DNA of 64,000 bases from Paramarasmius palmivorus. Its lineage: Eukaryota; Basidiomycota; Agaricomycetes; Agaricales; Marasmiaceae. The notes below the pieces were generated by a model. The model searched no databases. It was given only the letters and a program-made list of their open reading frames with translations, and had not been told where the DNA came from. Shown piece by piece: positions 35,280-47,400 of this stretch. A program made the position numbers and the translations under genes. The stretch lies in assembly GCA_037176845.1 (NCBI GenBank), contig JAYKXP010000108.1, positions 101,191 to 165,190 on the forward strand. Reading direction: 5' to 3'. Numbering within the stretch: position 1 is the stretch's first letter; every line of letters begins with the position of its first letter.

Positions 35280-36690
35280 AGGCCGTCGAAGGGTGTAGGT
35301 GTATCTCGAGCCTCTTTGGCTTTATAAGCGGAAACGCGCATGGTAGGGGTTGAGTCGGCAAGATGAACCAGATAGTAAAGACAGAAAATGATGCATACAT
35401 ACCCAGGGCCTTAGAACGAAACTGGACAAAGACTATCGCAGGATGTTACATAACCTTCGATGGTAGATGCCGCTTCTGAACGTATGCAGGCTTCGTAAAC
35501 AGTCATCCCAAGGACGGCGAACGTGCAAGAAGGAAGAGATGTGGAGCGGGAAGTAGTGCTTTTGAAACTTGGGCTTCGAGCCTTGAGCCTGCCGGAGAAA
35601 GAGTACAGACTCGGACGTTCGGTGAGCTTCAATCCGATCCTTCCACTCCTTGACTGCGAGCCTACCCTTGAAACAGAGAGGTAGTTCTACAGTCTTCTTA
35701 ATCCTGCGTGTACGTTCCCATTCATCCACTTCTCACCCTCCAAGTCGCCCATACCCCCATAGTTGGCGAAGAGGATGGGAGGATGTGCTCGGGATCCGTG
35801 GAATAAGCTCAAAGAACAGGAGCAAGGATGGAGAGGAAAGGCAGGGGAATAAGGTGGTACTGTGTACGGAATTGGGGAGTAACATGGATAATGTTAAGGG
35901 TGGGAGTTCGGGATACTGTGTTTCGCTCTACGTGCTCTCTTCAACTCCCCGGTGATCTATTCTGCACCACAGGCCCGTACGGAGAACAAAAAGCGCTGTT
36001 TGAGAGCGCTGGGTACGGAAAACGAGGTGGAAGGTCTCCGTCTAGGTAGTTGAATTGGGGCAGAGATGATGTTACGGGCAGTGACGAGTACGGGCGTGAA
36101 GTCGAGAGGGAGGACGGCCGCGTAACAGTGCGTTGGCGCTCTTCATTGTGGGGATAAGGTCACTGTACGAACAATGTTGGTATTGATATGTAAGTCGAGC
36201 ACGGCGTTGGACAAAGAAGGATGCGAGCGTCGGGGGAGCTAATCGGCAGCTATTGCCAAGGTGAAGGTCCACATTGGATTAGGCGTTGAGTTGACCGGAC
36301 GTCTTGATTTTGCGTCTCCTGTACCGACCTAACTCATTTGATGTTCGAACATTCAACGGATGATCAAAGAATACGGTACCTCTTCCTCAGCGCTCAGCTT
36401 TTTAGCACCATCTCTAGCCCAACTTAACGAAGTAACGGGAGCCTATCGTGAAAAGAACGAAAGATTTTGCGTTGTCTAGCCTATTTGACTTTTCAGGCGT
36501 AAGTCAAAGGCAAAAAGTAACAACATACCGGATATCTATTCAGAATGTGTTGGCTTGCAATCTGTCCATAGAGGTACGACGTATAGAGCGGGCATGGTTG
36601 CGGAAAGAGACGATGCGGTCGTGTAAAAAGTATGTAGGGTTTAGGGTTAGTGCATGACGTAATGGCACCTTTGGCCATGTGGCTCAGCGG
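35280..36690. repeat. Dispersed repeat, copy 2
   Basis: From about 36225 to 36660 this aligns closely by eye with 41920-42330: GGCGTTGAGT, GAACATTCAACGGAT, TCTAGCCTATTTGACTTTTCAG and the GGTTGCGGAAAGAGAC...TAGGGTTTAGGGTTA end. Its left part (GGTGTATCTCGAGCCTC...) aligns with 41400 onward. Frames inside show no domain. Confidence 0.6.
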
Positions 36691-37184
36691 CCACGACTGG
36701 CCAAGCTGCTTCCAAAATTCTCTCCGAGTCGAGTCACAACCAATGTCTCTCCGAACGGGCTCTTTTCAAGTAGGTGCATAGTGGCGCATTTTGTCATTGG
36801 AAGTAGTGTAGGCTTCCGCAAGTCGAACGACCGTGACTCGTGCGCCGAGTATCTGCAAGCTTGGTAAACCAGTACACCTAGCGCCTGAGTTATGCCTGCA
36901 TGTCCACAATTGAAACAGGATGCCAAAGACAGCCAAAAACCCGTACAAACTGCCTGCGTGCTTGTCGGGTCCAGTGCTTTGCATCCACTATTGATTTGCA
37001 AACCCCAAAGAGTTATTCTGAGAAAGTCACCTCACTCTTAATTTCTCCACTGGGCCTCGAAGAAGGACGTACTCCGTTGTCAACGTTTGTTTTCTCGAAC
37101 TGACACGACATTCACTATTACTCAGCACGCATCTCGCGTCAAAATTTACGACTACTGGACCCAACGCTTCGGCGACGCCACAAA
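36691..37184. other. Interval without a recognised gene
   Basis: Follows the repeat end. Overlapping short frames only. Parts resemble 42600-42720, so the repeat copies may extend beyond the TTTAGGG end. Confidence 0.4.
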
Positions 37185-37345
37185 CACTGGGGACAATTTC
37201 GCATAAGTCTGGGTTTTTTATGCTAGACTTACGCAAAACCTATGAAAGGTCTAAGCATAAGTCATAAATAGCGTCCAAAAACTCGAGTAATTATAGCATA
37301 GGTCTTCGAAAAAGTCCCGAGACTTATGCTTTCTTGCCCCCAGTG
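37185..37345. mobile_element. CACTA-type MITE, copy 1 (161 bp)
   Basis: The element starts CACTGGGGACAA and ends in the inverted CCCCCAGTG. The ~26-bp terminal inverted repeats share CACTGGGG-x-CAA and GCATAAGTCT. It is flanked by a 3-bp direct repeat AAA (37182-37184 and 37346-37348). CACT(A/G) ends with a 3-bp target duplication are the hallmark of the CACTA (CMC/EnSpm) superfamily. There is no coding capacity. An identical 161-bp copy lies at 51697-51857 with a different 3-bp target duplication. Confidence 0.9.
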
Positions 37346-38480
37346 AAATTCCAAAGTCGATGACGCGGCTCTGCTCGGTGCTCTTTATGGAGCTTTGCAG
37401 TTCGCATTCTCCAATAGGACGACCAGTCTCACCAACGAGTATGCAAAACAATCTTTAACGCTAGCCAAGAAGGTTCAAAGATTTTGATCTCTTCCACACC
37501 GCAACTGTAGATTCCTTTACCAAGTGAAAAGCACATACTAAGATGCTAGTACATACACCCGGCTACAAGCTATGCACGCAATAAAGAGCGAATATGTTTC
37601 AGATGAAGGCCTTTCAAATGTTTGGTGCTCCTTTCAATTTTCGGGCTAGTTCGGTTAGTTGGTGGGTACATTGCTTGGCATCTCAGAAAGTCTCAACATT
37701 GACGTAAAATCAGATTAAAATTAAAGAAAAGGCCCGAAAGAACCTGGATTCTGCGGCCTCATGCATGTTAAAGACATTGATTCATGGAATGTGTTGAAGC
37801 TAGAACGGGAGTTCTGATTACTCTGTCATGAACAGGTTGCCTATACGTTCCCATGGGCCACACCATCCCGAACCGTGAAATCAATTCTTTGATCCCTTTT
37901 CTATGTAGATGCTGCAGTCCAAGTCTCTGCAGTTGGCCTTGACAAGGAGCTGAACATTGAGAATGTTCTCTTTTAGAGTGTGGCATTGGTCCATCAAAAG
38001 TAGATGGAGTAGGTGATCTGGGGCTGCATGAAAACACAAAATTATCTGTACAAGTGAAGTTGTCTCGGTACTTGCAAAGTGATATTGTTGGAGCTTGCCA
38101 GTCTTCTCCCATTGAGAGGTGATATTTATGAGATTGCTAATCTCCTTTGTTACAGGGCTACAGATCTTTGGGCGGCCCGTTATCATACCATTAAGCCCGC
38201 GGCCTGGCTTTCATCGTGCTCCGCAGCAGATAGCGTAGACGCCGTCTGTCGTTAGTCGTGCCCTCCTTTCACTCGTACATGCGGATCCTCTTGGAAGTCT
38301 ATTTGTGAGGTGAGCGTATCTCCGGTGGTGGAGTTTGGGTACTCAGTTTTATCCAGTTTCGATACCATAATTGCACAGATAATCGATCCAGCCCCAGATG
38401 ACCACATGAAGGCGTCTGTTGAGCACAGTCAGCACTGGAGCTCGATAAGGAAGTATTTCGTTATGTTCAGAATATTTTCG
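37346..38480. other. Calpain upstream region
   Basis: Two overlapping minus-strand frames of about 100 codons (37768-38186) have no recognised domain. No gene is claimed. Confidence 0.4.
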
Positions 38481-38487
38481 TATAAAT
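38481..38487 (+). promoter_or_regulatory. TATA box of the calpain-like gene
   Basis: TATAAAT lies 33 bp upstream of the start codon at 38520. Confidence 0.45.
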
Positions 38488-38519
38488 CCTCGCCTTTCAA
38501 TCAATGTATTCACACAACA

Positions 38520-41291
38520 ATGCCCCTCTTCAACCTCTTCAAGCACAGCGATACAGCCGCACCTGATCAAACCTCATATGAACAGCGAGCTGATAAAGCT
38601 GGGCTACTAGTCACCAACGAGTTCGAGAAGGCCCTGGAGGAATGTAAAAAAACGGTCGATCGCATCGCCAAGGAATGCAGAGCAAAGAATCGTCGATTTA
38701 GGTGCTTCGGGCTCGATAGACACGCTCCACCTTCCAGTATGCTGACGCTGCTTTCAGGGATCACGAGTTCGACCTCCAAAACGACCGCCATCGGTGTCTG
38801 CACGGACTGAGCGCGATTCGTTACGAGCCCTCGGATGTTCGACGTGTTACCCAGATCTTCAATAATCCTGAATTCTTTGTTGACGGTGCTGATTCCAATA
38901 TCGTCCAAGGAGCGATAGAGAATGCTTGGTTTGTATCAGCTCTTGCGACCATGTCGACCTCCAAGGGACTTGTCGAGAGATTCTGCGTTGCTGTGAGTGT
39001 TCCGCCGTATTCGATGTCAACAAGATCCTCACGACACCGTAGAGAGATGAACAGATCGGCGTGTATGGTTTCACTTTCTTCCGAGATGCATCCTGGGTCA
39101 CTATCATCATCGACGAGTACGTTCACACAAACTTTCTTCACTGACGTCCATCTAACTTCCGCATAGCTTCCTCTATACTAACATTCCGAAATTCGAAGAA
39201 CTCTCGTATGCTGAGAAGCAACTGTACCATCACGATAAGGAGCGTTACAACGAATCCGCTAGGAAGAATGGAAAGGGCCTGTACTTTGCGAAATCAGGCA
39301 CCCAGGGAGAGACCTGGGTACCTTTGATTGAGAAAGCATATGCCAAGCTCCATGGGTGCTATGCAGCCTTGTCAGGCGGCGAGGAATGCGAGGCTATCGA
39401 AGATCTGACTGGGTACGTTCGTGGCTATGTGCCCCCTTTCGCTTGTTATACTCAATACTCATGGATGAACTTTTATCAGAGGCGTTTCGACGTTCATTCC
39501 AACAAACGTATGTCCATTTCCACCGTTGTTGGTGACCTACGGTTCATGACACCTATAACCCAGGACATCTTCGATACCGACAGGTTCTGGACAGAGGAAC
39601 TTCTTAAGGCTAATGTCGATCGTCTTTTCGGATGCGCCTACCAAGCCCTGGACAGAACACGCAGCGGAGATTACAATCCTCAAATCAGCGGTCTCATCGG
39701 AAACCACTCTTACTCTGTGCTCAAAGCCGTTGAGCACAACGGAAAGCGATTCGTCATCGTTCGCAACCCTTGGGGCGCCTCTGAATGGACCGGCCGGTGG
39801 AGTGATGGCTCAAAAGAGTGGACTAAAGAATGGCTGGATGCTTTACCTGAGCTCGGCCATGTCTTTGGAGATGACGGGCAGTTTGTCATGGAATGTGAGA
39901 TCAGGCTTCTATCATTTGCCATGAAATCTGACCATAATTACATAGACAAGGATTTCATTGAGTGCTGGGATCAGATTGACCGAACAATACTCTTTGATTC
40001 TTCTTGGGTGATGTGCGTAACAACCTCACGTCACGGTTGACCGGGAAAACGGTATTAACCTTTGAACCCAGGTCAAGCCAATGGCTCCATGTCATAGTGC
40101 GACCATTGCCATGCGCCTGGACCTACGGCGATGTATCATGTGAGCTTCTCTCTCTCAGCGACTCCCAAAGCGTACTGAGCCAGGTACTACTAGTCACATT
40201 TAAGATCCCAGAAGCCTCTCCCGCTGTCATTGTCCTTTCTCAACTGGACAAACGGTTCTTCAATGAAATATCAGGCCGCTGTCATTGGACTTTCGACTTC
40301 ATCCTGTACAAGAAAGGCGAAAAAGACTACATTGCACAGTCTTCTACTTCTAGACTGTATAAAAGAAGCGTGAGTTTGGAGGTAGCAAGTCTTGTAGCTG
40401 GAGACTACGTTGTTCATGTAAGCTTTGGTCCTAATAGTGCGTATGATGGGCTAAGCTGACTGTCTGGACCAGGTGAGGTTAGATCGTCATGTTGAACGCG
40501 AGTGGGTAAGTCCAACAAGTGCTCTCCCACCGCCATACAGCTCATTGTTTTTGAAAGGATTGCTATTCCCCGGTAGCACAGAACAGAGATCAGAGAACAC
40601 TGTCCCGAGGACTGACTGAGCGTGCCAAAAGTCGAACCATTGCTTCCAGTAAGTACCTTCTTCTCGGGTGGTTTTCTGAATCGCTTGTTCATTTGATTAC
40701 CACAGATTTTCATGCCGAGTGAGTGGCATCACCTCTGCTCCACCTTTACGGATTTTTATTCACAAAATACAGGGCCGAAGCTTCGAATCTCCCTATACCT
40801 ATTGACATCCTCGCTGGGCAAGATCTTTCTGAGCTGGAGAAAAAGGCACTGGAAATAGCAAAAGGAAAGCAAGTGGAGCGCGAAGCAGAGGCTAGATCCA
40901 AGGAAGCTGAAGAGGAACCAAGGAGGTACAAGGATGCCGAAAGGAAGGAGGAAGAGACAACGACGACAGTCTATCATGAAGATGGTTCAACCACTACAAC
41001 TACCACTTTGACTGAAAAAGTCATTGTTACCATCACAAAAAGATCTGCTGACGGGAAGATCATTGAGACGAAAGAGGAAACCATTTTACTGGGGCTGTGG
41101 ATGCAGAAACGGAGGAAGGGAGTGTAGAAGATGAGGAAGATGATCCCAAGCAGGATGTCTCACCGGTTTCAGAGGACAATTCAATCTTCTTGGGGTTGAG
41201 AGTGTACACTCATCAGTCGGACGAGCCTGTCGTTATCAGAGGTCAGCTCAGACATGAGTTGGAAGTCTCTGCGTCGTTGGCGTTGAACTAG
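38520..41291 (+). pseudogene. Calpain-like protein, catalytic Cys lost, 3' frameshift
   Basis: Thirteen exons: 38520-38701, 38758-38992, 39043-39116, 39167-39412, 39480-39507, 39564-39894, 39946-40012, 40072-40139, 40194-40417, 40473-40505, 40582-40648, 40706-40718 and 40773-41291. The order is that of the papain-like calpain core (C2) plus a beta-sandwich domain: DVR.VTQIFNNPEFFVDGA, the active-site helix, WVPLIEKAYAKLHG, DRFWTEELL, GNHSYSVL, VRNPWGASEW, then WTYGDVS...AVIVLSQLD. In active calpains the helix reads QGxLGDCWFLSA. Here it is QGAIENAWFVSA, so the nucleophile is Ala117 (codon GCT at 38924). The His (NHSYSV) and Asn (RNPWG) are kept. In the last exon the frame shifts at the T-run 41084-41087: as read it stops at 41127, while one more T would restore the conserved IFLGLRVYT...GQLRHE end. 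Either a decaying gene, a scaffold pseudoenzyme, or, for the frameshift only, a homopolymer sequencing error. Confidence 0.85.
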
Positions 41292-41389
41292 GTGAATTGT
41301 CTGTATTAGCACCTGAAAAAATCATTAACCCACAAACAGCAAGTAAACACCCGCATATGCATACCTGCTCTCGTTCTTCATAATACATT

Positions 41390-42340
41390 CTGAATATAAA
41401 GGTGTATCTTGAGCCTCCTTGTCTTGATATTCGGGGGAAGGTGAATGGGTGTGCACTAAAGACACTGGACGTCAGGAATCGAGTCGGCGCGACGGATCAG
41501 ATGGGTAAGGACGATAAGACGAAAACGGGACCAAGAATACTCAGGCTTCAACCTTGTGAGGTCGGACGCTCATTACATAGCCTTGAAAATTCGACGGAGA
41601 CGTGAGGGATAGGAGCTCGCACGGGAAGATGAGGGCGTGCATGTGGTCATGCTGTACGTCAACATGGACTAATAACCAGGAAAACAGTCAGATGCGGGAT
41701 AAAGGGCTTGTCTTAGAGGGAGAAAGCCCGCAAAGATGCTGAAACTGAGCCCCTATTGAGCATAACGCACCACTGGGTGTTCTTCAGTGTGCGTAAAAGG
41801 TGTACCAACGATATTGGTGTCGAGCATGGGAAGTGGGCTAGACGTTTGGCAAGGATGCGGGCGTTGGAACTGGGGATAGTAAAGGTACGGGCACAATGAG
41901 AGGCTGCCGAGGGAAGCTCATCAGTAGCTGCTGTCAAGGTAAAGGTCCACGTTGTAGGAGGCGTTGAGTCGATCGGATACCTTGATTTTGGGTCTCAAGT
42001 ACCGGCCAAACCATCTGATGCTCGAACATTCAACGGATAACGAGAGATGGAAGAATACCGCACCTCTTCCTTGGACTTTTTCCACCATCTCCCGCCCAAA
42101 TTAAGGACAAACTGTGGATAGTGAAAGAGGGAAAGGTTTCGCGTCTTCTAGCCTATTTAACTTTTCAGTCTAGCCTCACAGGAATATAATGAAATACTAG
42201 ATATCCATCTACGCTCTGTCGACTTGCCATCTGTCCGTAGAGGGATGAGGTGTACAGCGGCCATCGTGGTTGCGGAAAGAGACTAAGCGTTGTTTGTGTA
42301 GGGTTTAGGGTTACTTACATAACGCAAGGATTTCCTTCGC
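41390..42340. repeat. Dispersed repeat, copy 3
   Basis: Begins with a GTGTATCTTGAGCCTCC stretch and ends GTGTAGGGTTTAGGGTTACTT. It aligns by eye with 35280-36660 but is shorter in the middle. Same orientation as copy 2. No gene inside. Confidence 0.6.
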
Positions 42341-43489
42341 CTTCCGCGGTTTCATCAAAGCTCCCTGGGCTCAATTTGAGTGTCGCTCAAAGCCTCAATA
42401 TCTGATGCCACCGGTTCGACACTGCAAGATGAGTATGTGCGAACAAGATGCATTGATTTTTCTCTACATGTGGAGATGCTGATAGGGCTACCTACCACGA
42501 TCAAAGCGACCATTATGTTTCTGAAAATTTGTCCCACTAGTCGATTCAATACGAATGATGCGCTCTCTTTGCATGGCTACTGTAGGTATGTACATAGATA
42601 TGTAGCTGGTTACTGGAGGTAGCGTAGGCTTCTATCTCGACCGTGACAATGCGCGAATTGAACAACTCATGCAGCTTGGTAAACTGGAACATCTAGCGCA
42701 TGAATCACTCTGAATTCACGATTGGCGCACGATTGCCACATTCAAAGAAGGCAAAAAAGCTTCGGCCGTGGGAACTCATGATTACCTCAGCAAAAAATCC
42801 AAAGGCGCGCGGACCCTGGGTATGTTCCAGACGGTCGAAATGAAATTCAAGGAACGCATGTAAGTAACGGGCGTTACTGACATTCGAAAGTAATAAAAGG
42901 GAGTTGCAGTGTAATAATCTGAAAATTGACTGGAGGTCGCTCAGAGGAGCGTACAAAAATCTCTAAACGTATCTAGAGCCCTCCAATGTACCCCTACTCC
43001 CGCTTGCGGTGACGTGACGCTACTTATGTCAGTTAAGCGCTGAACTAGCGCTGACTTTCTTTGCGATGCGACGAGGATTTAGGTCGCGTCCATGGATAGA
43101 AAGTTTTATTGCGCAATAGATTTATCTAAGAAAGTCTTCTATGCTATCACTGACGGTCTAAGGCCCCAAATAAAATAAAATGTAGTCATTAATGGCTGAC
43201 ACTACTCACCTATGCTCTACCGGATCGTCAAGGTTAGTTGTACAAACCCAATCTCCGCCCAAAAAGGTTTGCAATGTAGACGAGGGAAGTACCCGATAGT
43301 TTAGATGGTCATTCGATGCTGTAACTTCACAAGGAATTCTACTCGTAAAGATGACTATGATCCAGACTAGCCGAGGTTCTTTCCTTGCTTGCAATGACTA
43401 AATAGGGTGTTAGTTCGGACTCATAGGCTCAGTTTGGATCATTGATAATGAAAGTTACATTACTTGTTTTTAGGCAAACTTGAGTGAAC
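42341..43489. other. Interval without a recognised gene
   Basis: Short frames only. A part near 42600-42700 resembles 36800-36890, consistent with a longer repeat boundary. Confidence 0.4.
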
Positions 43490-43675
43490 TGCGAGTAACT
43501 GTACGGTACATGTCAGTAACTGTAAGGAACGTGTCAGGGGATGCAGTAACGTGTACGTAACTGTAAGGACTGTGTAAGTAACGTGCAAGTAACATGTGCG
43601 TAACGGTAAGTAACATGCGCGTAACAGTAAGTAACATGCAAGTAATGGTAAGTAACATGTCAGTGACTATTTTAT
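43490..43675. repeat. Degenerate GTAAC/GTAAG minisatellite
   Basis: About a dozen imperfect repeats of an 11-13 nt unit of the form AGTAACATG-x-AAGTAAC/GTAACTGTAAGG run head to tail. The antisense frame reads as a repetitive LLTVTHM-like peptide, which is a by-product of the repeat. It lies just left of the inverted-repeat element at 43930. Confidence 0.7.
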
Positions 43676-43929
43676 GACATTCAAAGTCCTTCAAAGAGCT
43701 TTCTCGACCTCAAAATGCTTTACTCAACCTAAGGGACACATATAGGTCACCTAAGAGGCTTGAACTAGGCGGATTATTGCCTTTGGCTAGAAACTCGGCT
43801 CAAGCTTTTCTAGTTATACCCAATAGATGATGATCCATGCTCAATATCACAGCTATATGTTCAACCAAGTTGGAAATATGTTCTCTGGTAGTAGCTGATA
43901 TGAATTCCCTCACCAATGATTGGGAATTT

Positions 43930-46231
43930 ATACCGTTCAAAACACTCAAAAATTATTTTTGAGTGTATACATACAATGGTCATATAAATATACATATACA
44001 CAACTTTTTTTTTGCTGATAGCACATACACACCTGTTCGACATAAGTGACATACATCACCATGCAAATCATTCACACAACACTCAATTGCGCACACACAT
44101 CATTAGAGGTCTATTCTCAATTTCTCATGCCCATCTAGACATTTCAGTAAAAAGACATTTATTATCACATCATATGTACGTATACGGTTCTATTAATCTA
44201 ACGACGAACTAAATAGCATGTAGCTAAAGACTTGGGGGCAGATTATTGGATATAAGAAATGTAAGAAATCGCCGCGGGTTAAATCGGCGAAAAAGTGTTG
44301 AAAACCTGTCTGGGCAAATTCTGATGCGCCGCCGACTCAATAGAGCATGGGATTTTGAGTAGTTGCAGTGGTATCGGAGATGGTATGAAGGTGGCATGAA
44401 GGAAGATGCGGAGACGTCGAGGGTGTCGAGGGAATCATAAAGAGTAGAGAGTAGTGTGGAGTGTTGCAGAGCAACACGGAATTGATGCGAACAAAGTTTT
44501 TGGGGGTGCTGGATGACGAGGGGAGCAGCCAGGGGCATTTAGTGTTGAGAGGGAGGCATTGAGAGGAGCATAGATTTGTCAAAGGTATCGGGAGAGTCGA
44601 AGGGAGTCGAAGGGAGTGCTGGATGATGGGGGAAGAAATCAAGGGCCGTGAGAATTCCTGATGAGCTGGCGGCGCCGTAAAACTTGGGCGCTCCGCGCAC
44701 CTTTTAGGCTGTGATGTAATGTAACTCGGCCAACTCAAGTTCTTGTCATTAGTGCGGATCAGAATTAGATATTAGATATTTAATGGGTAGTATCTTTCAG
44801 ACCTGAGATTCTACAGCACTTGTAATAATTGTAGAATAGTTACCAGCTTTTGCCCCATTGCGCCTTTGTTTATGGTAAATAAAACCCACCCCACCAGTCG
44901 GGATCCCGACACTTGTGCGCCTCCCACTATGCTTCACATTTGGACCATTCAAGACATATTAGTTTCAGTCTTGTACAAGTTGAAGGGATTCTGGCTTTTC
45001 CGGGGCTTGGTGGGCTGCAGAAAGGCATGTCGATGGTCGTCGCAGGCGGTTTCTAGTTGGGAGGCATGGTGTTTCGGTGGGACCAATGACGCCATCCTTT
45101 CCGGAATTGGTAACATTCTTGTTTATCGTCAACAAAGACGCAAGGACGTAAAACTTGAAAACTATTCTAGAATTATTACAAGCGCTGTAACAGTTTGGCC
45201 AATAATGTTTGCGACATAGTTTAAATAAGTGCTGCCGGAGACTGAAAAAAGTCTACAGCATTCAGAACATTATAGTGCAACGCTGCTCCGGCGTCAATAG
45301 CGTGCCAATTTTTTCTCATCAGATTTTGGCGCCTTGGTTTTCGACCACGTCTTGAACTTGAAGCACCTTGAAGCTCAAGGGCTGCTGAACAAATCAGAAA
45401 TATGTACCGAGTATTTTCACGTCACAAGCCAACCGAAGTACCGGTCCGGGTCCAGGCCCACACGCTGCGCGGAGCGCCCAAGTTTTACGGCGCCGCCAGC
45501 TCATCAGAAATTCTCACGGGGCCTTGACTTCTTCCCCTATCATCTAGGAGCCTTTTCGACCCCCCGACAACTCTCGACACCCTCTTAACGGCGAACACTC
45601 CTCTTCACGCTTCCTTTAATCTTCAGCCCTCCGATAACTCCCTCTAACAACCCCTCGACATTAACACCCCCAACAACTACCTTCGACATCCCCCTTGACA
45701 CTTAGTTTACAATGATCCAATCAATACTGCTTGTTCCACAACCCTCAACCCTCATGCTTCACTCTTTATAATTCCCTTGGTCCCCTCAACACTTCTTTCA
45801 CATTTTCCTTAATGCTACCCTCAATAATTTTCTAGCCATTAGTGATTCTCAGCATCCGTGCTTTTTTCATTATTTTTAATGTTCTGAACCAGCCTTCCAA
45901 GCCTGTAGCTACTATTTAGTTCGTTGATATCACCGTGACCTTGTATGTAATTGAGATAATAATACATGCCTTTATACTGAGGTGGAAACTGTAACACTGA
46001 CCAGAGATGTGCACGAGAATAGATCTATGTAAACGAAACTACATGTGTGTGCACAGTTGAGTAAATGAATTGGTATGATGATGGTGACGGTCATGACGCA
46101 TGTGCGTGTGTACGTGCATGAGCAAGATTCTGTATGTACATACTTCAGGCGTCATATTGTGTGTATATCTACATGAGCATCACTGTGTGTATACCCTCAA
46201 AAATAATTTTTGAGCGTTTCGAACGGTATAG
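43930..46231. mobile_element. Large inverted-repeat element
   Basis: The left arm (about 43930-44706) and right arm (about 45455-46231) are reverse complements of each other with divergence. Both outer ends carry a CTCAAAAATNATTTTTGAG palindrome next to ACCGTTC/GAACGGT. Both inner ends carry GGAGCGCCCAAGTTTTACGGCGCCGCCAGCTCATCAG. The middle ~750 bp holds an open frame (44866-45219) with no recognised domain. This may be a foldback-type DNA element or two copies of one non-autonomous element inserted head to head. I could not find a clear target-site duplication. Confidence 0.55.
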
Positions 46232-47400
46232 ATTGCCGAGAATTGAAATCCATATCTTGACAAGGCACGACCGATTCAAGCAAGCAGATGTTCATCAATC
46301 TTCTCTGGCTAGCTCATGGTCACCATACGCTGCAAGGGTGTATAATTCTTCTCGATTGGGTTAATGCCCCCTTAACGATCCGAACTAATTCACGCGTCGA
46401 ACGTTGTATGCAATTTCATGAATCATACGCGCATATACTGGAGCGTGTGAAATAATCCAACCATGAGGTATGGGAATATATATCTCGTGCTTCCTATATT
46501 GGTAGATTGAACATAGAACGCATCTCTTTATTCATTGTAATTGAATTATCCTTGGCTCCACTCGGATGCATGTTTGTTATGTACAGAACAACCCTAAAAT
46601 TGAATACGTGTAGCACTCCAACGCATTTGTCGAAGGTGTGGAGGACTTTTCGGTTCGGCCAAACACTACATCGATCATCAGGACAACATCATTGAATATG
46701 GTCTGAGAAGCCATTGATCTCTGAATGAATAGAGGCCCGGTGATTATAGAGCACCGGTTCCCAGAGAATTCGTCTGCATGATAGTTCATCCTTCACTAGA
46801 TTGGACACTTGTTGTCATCTTGTACATCCCGTCTAAACCATGGAATCAGTACTTCTCGGATACAAATGGTTTGGTTCTCAAGAGTCGACACACGAAAGAC
46901 TAGCCTTACCCATGTGAATGATGGTGACTGTAATTAAACGTTGATGGAATGTCCGCGTGAGAGGTGTCTTCCGAATAACAGCACAGAATGTGGGAGGTTC
47001 ATGAGTTGATATTTGGTGTACTCTGGGCACCCTGAATGCTATCGTGCTCAACGTTGACATCGGTTGTTGAGTATTAAGCGACAATGAACACTTCTATCTA
47101 TGTCTCTCCGATGACCGCCATTCAATACTATTACTATACCACTCGGAAAAGATCTGACCCCGAAAGCTATGGGGTCTTCTATTTTGTATGCGCGCATTTC
47201 AGTCTCATGGCTTGTGGAGTGAAGAAAAGAATGACAGTTGTACGTCGAAGTAAAGTGTTCTATCAGATTGTTAATGATCTGTACACGCTGTACTTTCCAA
47301 AGGTTATACGATCTCAGCAAGGTCAATCTTTCAGGCGTTGTAAGCCTGGTAGATAAACAATATTCTCGTACAATTACAAACTGCGGAGTAACGAAGAGTA
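46232..47400. other. Interval without a recognised gene
   Basis: Short frames on both strands without domain or splice support. Confidence 0.4.

Noticed and set aside
37768..38186. Two minus-strand frames of about 100 codons upstream of the calpain-like gene
   Set aside because: They overlap in different frames, and neither has a recognised motif or promoter.
44866..45219. Open frame in the centre of the inverted-repeat element, first thought to be a transposase piece
   Set aside because: No DDE/DDD or other transposase motif, and too short.
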